DNA of 8,073 nucleotides from Spirochaetaceae bacterium (GTDB lineage Bacteria; Spirochaetota; Spirochaetia; PWKH01), in assembly GCA_003557605.1 (NCBI GenBank), contig PWNW01000219.1, positions 1-8,073 of the forward strand, written 5' to 3'. The translations under genes and the position numbers were made by a program. Under the pieces are notes generated by a model that saw nothing but the letters and a program-made list of their open reading frames with translations, made no database searches and was not told where the DNA came from. Below are positions 5,810 to 8,073 of this stretch, piece by piece (position 1 is the first letter of the stretch; each line of letters opens with the position of its first letter).

Positions 5810-6832
5810 TTACCCTACCGGTTCTGTAGAACTTCGTACGTTCAGGTGAACAGGACTAATCTCTTTGAATACCGGCTTTTCATCAGACCTGATCATTTTT
5901 AAAAGCATCTTCACTGCCTGGGAACCCATCTCCTCAAGAGATGTATGGACCGATGTAAGTGCAGGATCATACCACCTGCCCCGGTCGGTATTGTCAATTC
6001 CAACCACCGAAAGGTCCCGGGGGACTTTAATACCCTGCTGCTTCAGCAGGGGAACTGCATCAAAAAACACGTTGTCGCAGAAAAACATGGCCGCAGTGAA
6101 GGGGACATTTCTGCTGAGCAGTTCCTCCATGGCAACGTATCCTCCGTTCTCTGCAAAGGGAGCAGAAACTACCAGCTGTTCATCAAATGGTATACCGAAC
6201 TCATCCAGTGCACTGTGGTATCCCTTGAGACGTTTTGGATTGCTCTCCCGGTCCTCGTCCTGTCCGATATAGGCTATCCTGCGGTGTCCAAGTTCTGCCA
6301 GATGACGGGTCCCTAGGTATCCGCACTGTATATAGTCCGGCTCAATAAATGACACATCAGGAATGGACAGGTCTTTGCCGAATACTGCAAAGGGGATATC
6401 CGATTCACGAAGCATCTTCACAGCCCCCCTGATGTCGCTCCCGCCCATGACAATCAGGCCGTCCACTTCTCTGGAACGGATGATCCTCTCAATCACCTCA
6501 GGCTCCAGTACCCGCTGGGAGGAATAGAGCATCAGGTTGTTCCTGTTTACCTCGGCTTCTGCAGCAATGCCTCGAAGCACCCTGACAAAGTAGTCAGCGG
6601 TCATCTGGGTGACCCAGAACTGCAGCCCCGATGCAGGATTGAGCAGGCCGATACGTTCAGTATCACGCCTTCTGAGGCTTCTGGCTGAAGCAGAGGGATG
6701 ATATCCGTATTCTGCTGCCGCATCCTCAACAAGCTTCCGGGTTTTCTCCGACACCCCGTGATACCCGTTGAGTGCCTTGGAGATGGTTGAGACTGATAAT
6801 CCTAATACTTTCGAAAGCTCGGTAATATTCAT
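5810..6832 (-). CDS. LacI-family transcriptional regulator of the sugar locus
   Basis: This 340-residue protein is of normal length. The N-terminal helix-turn-helix (about 2-24: ITELSKVLGLSVSTISKALNG) is followed by VSEKTRKLVEDAAAEYGYHPSASARSLR (27-54). The hinge helix includes Ala50 and Leu53, where LacI's minor-groove Leu would be. From about residue 60 a periplasmic-binding-like ligand domain follows (IGLLNPASG; VDGLIVMGG; HLAELGHRRIAYIGQ; LSVVGIDNTDRGRWYDPALTSVHTS). It is expected to bind a sugar or sugar derivative and release its operators. The ATG follows a GAAGGGA ribosome site. Its promoter carries an overlapping AAAACGTTTT palindrome, and a matching site precedes the next gene, so autoregulation plus control of the transporter operon is the simplest reading. 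The inducer is inferred to be a beta-glucoside or breakdown product and has not been shown. Confidence 0.95.
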   Translation of the reverse strand: MNITELSKVLGLSVSTISKALNGYHGVSEKTRKLVEDAAAEYGYHPSASARSLRRRDTERIGLLNPASGLQFWVTQMTADYFVRVLRGIAAEAEVNRNNLMLYSSQRVLEPEVIERIIRSREVDGLIVMGGSDIRGAVKMLRESDIPFAVFGKDLSIPDVSFIEPDYIQCGYLGTRHLAELGHRRIAYIGQDEDRESNPKRLKGYHSALDEFGIPFDEQLVVSAPFAENGGYVAMEELLSRNVPFTAAMFFCDNVFFDAVPLLKQQGIKVPRDLSVVGIDNTDRGRWYDPALTSVHTSLEEMGSQAVKMLLKMIRSDEKPVFKEISPVHLNVRSSTEPVG

Positions 6833-6857
6833 TCAGTTCCCTTCAAAAACCCTATAT

Positions 6858-6867
6858 AAAACGTTTT
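6858..6867 (-). promoter_or_regulatory. LacI-family operator at the lacI transcription start
   Basis: The perfect 10-bp palindrome AAAACGTTTT has the same core as the site upstream of the uroD-like gene. It begins about 7 bases after the -10 box, so it covers the predicted +1 to +10. Outside the core symmetry is weaker (TGG on one side, ATA on the other), so it may be the lower-affinity site. Its position would directly block initiation and supports negative autoregulation. Confidence 0.8.
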
Positions 6868-6874
6868 CCATGTC

Positions 6875-6903
6875 AGTATAGAACCCATGCAGAACCTTGT
6901 CAA
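6875..6903 (-). promoter_or_regulatory. Sigma-70 promoter for lacI and probably the downstream operon
   Basis: On the minus strand there is TTGACA (6903-6898), a 17-bp spacer and TATACT (6880-6875). That is a perfect -35, a 5-of-6 -10 and ideal spacing. A T-tract lies directly upstream of the -35 (6910-6905) and could act as an UP-like element or as the end of GH1 transcription. Predicted start is near 6868, giving a leader of about 35 bases. No strong terminator hairpin is seen between the GH1 stop (6971) and this promoter, so read-through from the GH1 gene is possible. Confidence 0.88.
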
Positions 6904-6970
6904 GAAAAAATTCCAGATATTTCCCTGCATACTGCAGTGTGACCTGTGCTTCTGACGTGGTTCTCCTTCA

Positions 6971-8073
6971 TCACAGATCATCAGTCTTTGATGACCGGGC
7001 AATTACATCCCGGTAAAACCAGAAACTGTCCTTGGGAATTCGTTCCAGGGTCTGGAAATCACACCAGATGATCCCGAAGCGTTTTGTATACCCGAAACTC
7101 CATTCAAAGTTGTCGATCAGTGACCAGAGAAAATACCCCCTCAGATCAATTCCCTCTTCCAATGCCTTTCTGCATGCATCGAAGTGGTCCCGCAGGTATC
7201 TGATACGGTCCATATCGCGGATACGCTTATTCCCTTCAAGATCAATTTCAAGGGTATCCTGGAATGCCGCTCCGTTTTCCGTAATGTACAGGGGTATTCC
7301 ACCTGACTCGCGATGCATCCATCGAAGCACCCGAAGCAGACCTTCAGGAACAATTTCCCATCCCATGTCCGTGACCGCTTCCCAGGTAGGGGCAAAAGTC
7401 CACCCTTCCGGTGATGAGGCATCAGAGATTACCGCCCGTTCAGAATAGTAGTTCACCCCAATGAAGTCGATCTTGCCGGAGATAGTATCAAGGTCACCTT
7501 CCATGAGGGGAAGCTTCACCCCCTCGCGTTCCATCACCTGTCCAGGATACCCTGTCCCCAGTACAGGACCGGTAAACATTCTGCAGTTATATTCCACCTG
7601 GTATTCAGCGGCAGCCCTGTCTTCTTCACAATCCCTGGCGGGTCTATGGAGATAGAGATTCCATGCAATGCCGATCTCACCTGGTGTCTTCATATTCCGG
7701 AAGGCCCTCACAGCCAGTCCGTGGGCAAGATTCAGGTGGTGTATCGCCTCAAATGAACTTTGCACATCCCTGATGCCCGGGGCGTGCACCCCTTCAAGGT
7801 ATCCGAGATAGGCAGAGCACCACGGCTCATTGAGGGTGATCCACCGCTTCACCGTACCGGCGTACTCGGAAAAACAGACCTTGGCGTAGGCTTCAAAGGC
7901 ATAGGCGGTCTCCCGGTTTGTCCACCCTCCGGCGCCCTGAAGCACCTGGGGAAGGTCCCAGTGGTAGAGGGTCACCACCGGCTCAATGCCCGTATCAATC
8001 AGGGCAGTGATAAGATTCCGGTAATAGGCGATGCCTTCTGGATTCACCGCACCGGTGCCGTCGGGAATGATCC
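6971..8073 (-). CDS. GH1 family beta-glucosidase (N-terminus outside window)
   Basis: The frame is open to the right edge: conserved GH1 sequence (IIPDGTGA) continues above the GTG at 8047, so that GTG is not the start. The visible part is 366 residues. GH1 enzymes are usually about 440-470, so some 80-100 residues are missing. Counting from Val 8047 as 1, the acid/base is Glu74 in TLNEP and the nucleophile is Glu257 in ITENG. The glucose-site segment WSLIDNFEWSFGYTKRFGI spans 308-326. The FEW motif (Glu315) is what non-phosphorylated beta-glucosidases carry, whereas 6-phospho-beta-glucosidases have a Ser/Lys/Tyr phosphate pocket there. This fits an ABC-imported, unphosphorylated substrate. 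No signal peptide can be judged. It hydrolyses terminal beta-linked glucose or a related sugar, presumably in the cytoplasm. It is first in gene order, with its own promoter beyond the window. Confidence 0.96.
   Translation of the reverse strand, partial: IIPDGTGAVNPEGIAYYRNLITALIDTGIEPVVTLYHWDLPQVLQGAGGWTNRETAYAFEAYAKVCFSEYAGTVKRWITLNEPWCSAYLGYLEGVHAPGIRDVQSSFEAIHHLNLAHGLAVRAFRNMKTPGEIGIAWNLYLHRPARDCEEDRAAAEYQVEYNCRMFTGPVLGTGYPGQVMEREGVKLPLMEGDLDTISGKIDFIGVNYYSERAVISDASSPEGWTFAPTWEAVTDMGWEIVPEGLLRVLRWMHRESGGIPLYITENGAAFQDTLEIDLEGNKRIRDMDRIRYLRDHFDACRKALEEGIDLRGYFLWSLIDNFEWSFGYTKRFGIIWCDFQTLERIPKDSFWFYRDVIARSSKTDDL

Noticed and set aside
6925..6941. CTGCA-gta-TGCAG hairpin as a terminator for the GH1 gene
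   Set aside because: The stem has only 5 bp and the nearest T-tract is about 15 bases further on, so it does not have terminator geometry.
8045..8047. GTG as the start of the GH1 gene
   Set aside because: The conserved GH1 sequence IIPDGTGA continues in frame above it to the window edge, so the gene is truncated by the window and does not start here.
1..8073. CRISPR array, tRNA/rRNA, insertion sequence or phage signals
   Set aside because: No spaced direct repeats, cloverleaf-like sequence, transposase/integrase frame or terminal inverted repeats were seen on either strand.

Overview
The window is about 8.1 kb of moderately GC-rich bacterial DNA. It holds the end of a housekeeping gene on the + strand and, facing it, a run of minus-strand genes that forms a carbohydrate uptake and hydrolysis locus. 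The organism cannot be named with certainty. The CUT1 ABC transporter without its own ATPase, the LacI-controlled sugar locus and the binding-protein N-terminus (a short signal peptide ending in C-A-Q-G-G) are reminiscent of saccharolytic Spirochaetota such as the Sphaerochaeta/Spirochaeta group. That placement is inference from style, not proof.

Layout on the + strand: 1-893 is the C-terminal part of the S1-domain transcription accessory protein Tex, open at the left edge. It converges, with only 9 bp between stop codons, on a minus-strand gene for a 180-residue uncharacterised helical protein (1445-903). That gene appears to be read from an extended -10 promoter so close to its ATG that the mRNA would be leaderless.

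Layout on the minus strand, in transcription order: a GH1 beta-glucosidase (open at the right edge; stop at 6971), a LacI-family regulator (6832-5810), an orphan UroD-superfamily protein (5763-4672), an extracellular solute-binding protein (4609-3344), a MalF-type permease (3269-2382) and a MalG-type permease (2370-1504). A stem-loop terminator follows the last permease (1494-1461).

Regulation is readable. A consensus sigma-70 promoter (TTGACA, 17 bp, TATACT) precedes lacI, and its predicted start abuts an AAAACGTTTT palindrome. A longer version of the same palindrome sits in the 46-bp gap in front of the uroD-like gene. The regulator therefore probably represses its own transcription and that of the downstream transporter operon. 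GC-rich or short hairpins without U-tracts flank the binding-protein gene on both sides, a typical arrangement for expressing the binding protein above its permeases.

Working model: a beta-linked gluco-oligosaccharide or glucoside is bound outside the membrane by the binding protein, imported unphosphorylated through the MalF/MalG-type channel using a shared ATPase encoded elsewhere, and hydrolysed by the GH1 enzyme. The UroD-like protein has no assigned role. It lacks the visible hallmarks of both HemE and zinc-dependent corrinoid methyltransferases, and it is the most interesting unexplained component. No CRISPR array, mobile element, tRNA or rRNA is seen.
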